Source of the DNA: Burkholderiales bacterium | Lineage (GTDB): Bacteria; Pseudomonadota; Gammaproteobacteria; Burkholderiales; SG8-39 | NCBI GenBank assembly: GCA_027457185.1 | Contig: DAIDTN010000162.1 | Coordinates: 1-5,935 of the forward strand | Reading direction: 5' to 3' | Length of the DNA stretch: 5,935 nt | In this document: piece after piece, positions 5,583-5,935 of the stretch | Numbering within the stretch: the first letter of the stretch is position 1 | Layout of the letters: each line of letters opens with the position of its first letter | Made by a program: the position numbers and the translations under genes | The notes under the pieces: model-generated | The model's input: the letters and a program-made list of their open reading frames with translations, nothing else | Told to the model about the DNA's origin: nothing | The model's database searches: none

Positions 5583-5935
5583 CTAGCGCGCGGCCGCAGC
5601 GGCCCGCTCGAGCCGGTAGCCGTGCTGATAGACCGCGGACAGGCTCCAGCCGTTTTCGGGCGTGAGCTGAAGCTTGCTGCGAATGCGACTGACGTGCGTG
5701 TCGACGGTACGCGTATTGATTTCGGCTGACTGCCCCCACACCGCTTCGAGGATGTGGGCGCGCGACAGCAATCGGCCGATGTTGCGCAGCAGGAACAACG
5801 CGAGTTCGTAATCCTTTTGCGTCATCGCCACCACCGCGCCGTCCAGCCTGACCAGACGGTTGCGGCAATCCACGCTCAGGCGCCCGAATTCGAGCACGCC
5901 TTCGTCCGCGCGCGGGCCCGGCCGCGCCCCCCCCG
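5583..5935 (-). CDS. OmpR/PhoB-type response regulator, C-terminal DNA-binding part (5' end outside window)
   Basis: The frame is open from the window edge to the TAG at 5583-5585. From about 5897 leftwards it encodes a winged-helix effector domain of the OmpR/PhoB class. LEFGRLSVDCRNRLVRLDG forms the N-terminal strands, followed by MTQKDYELALFLLRNIGRLLSRAHILEAVWG and the recognition-helix segment TRTVDTHVSRIRSKL; the wing ends in YQHGYRLERA. Such domains nearly always follow a receiver domain, which would lie to the right. A GTG at 5895-5897 could start a short stand-alone protein of about 104 residues, but the open frame (GGARPGPRADEG) looks like an interdomain linker. Its target genes and cognate kinase cannot be told from this window. 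It may or may not share a transcript with the downstream small gene, 42 bp away. Confidence 0.85.
   Translation of the reverse strand, partial: GGARPGPRADEGVLEFGRLSVDCRNRLVRLDGAVVAMTQKDYELALFLLRNIGRLLSRAHILEAVWGQSAEINTRTVDTHVSRIRSKLQLTPENGWSLSAVYQHGYRLERAAAAAR

Noticed and set aside
4861..5868. 335-codon minus-strand frame running across pilS, the small gene and the response regulator
   Set aside because: It is out of frame with three genes that each have recognisable motifs; it is Arg/Gly/Pro-rich and has no domain signature.

Overview
The window is GC-rich chromosomal DNA from a Gram-negative bacterium, most likely a betaproteobacterium. That placement rests on the gene order (PP0621-type small protein, pilS, pilR, ampD, nrdA), on NrdR-type operators in front of nrdA, and on an NrdA that begins with ATP-cone domains. 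It is inferred from family knowledge, not from a database search. Every gene I can support lies on the minus strand, so transcription runs from high to low coordinates.

Right to left, the layout is as follows. (1) At 5583-5935 is the C-terminal winged-helix half of an OmpR-type response regulator; its receiver domain lies outside the window. (2) At 5325-5540 is a 71-residue protein of the PP0621 type, with one membrane helix and a Cys/His metal-binding-like tail, using a TTG start. (3) At 3723-5312 is a PilS-like membrane sensor kinase. (4) At 2362-3726 is its partner, a PilR-like sigma-54 activator. (5) At 1829-2365 is AmpD, the cytoplasmic anhydro-muropeptide amidase. PP0621, pilS, pilR and ampD are packed tightly: a 12-bp gap, then two ATGA stop/start overlaps, which suggests one transcript. 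(6) At 1510-1828 is the only substantial intergenic region. It holds a possible terminator for the ampD transcript and a well-formed nrdA control region: a sigma-70-like promoter, two NrdR boxes 31 bp apart, and a Shine-Dalgarno sequence. (7) At 1-1509 is the 5' part of nrdA, the class Ia ribonucleotide reductase large subunit, running off the left edge.

Functionally there are two units. The pilS-pilR operon is a two-component system that, in known relatives, controls type IV pilin transcription through sigma-54; ampD rides at its 3' end and serves peptidoglycan recycling. nrdA is a separate, NrdR-controlled unit supplying deoxyribonucleotides.

The main anomaly is an in-frame amber codon at 274-276 inside nrdA. 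The reading frame continues, intact and recognisably NrdA, for 91 more codons to the window edge. It is either a very recent nonsense mutation, a single-base sequencing error, or (least likely) a read-through site. I see no CRISPR array, insertion sequence, prophage, tRNA or rRNA, and no evidence of a previously undescribed multi-gene system.
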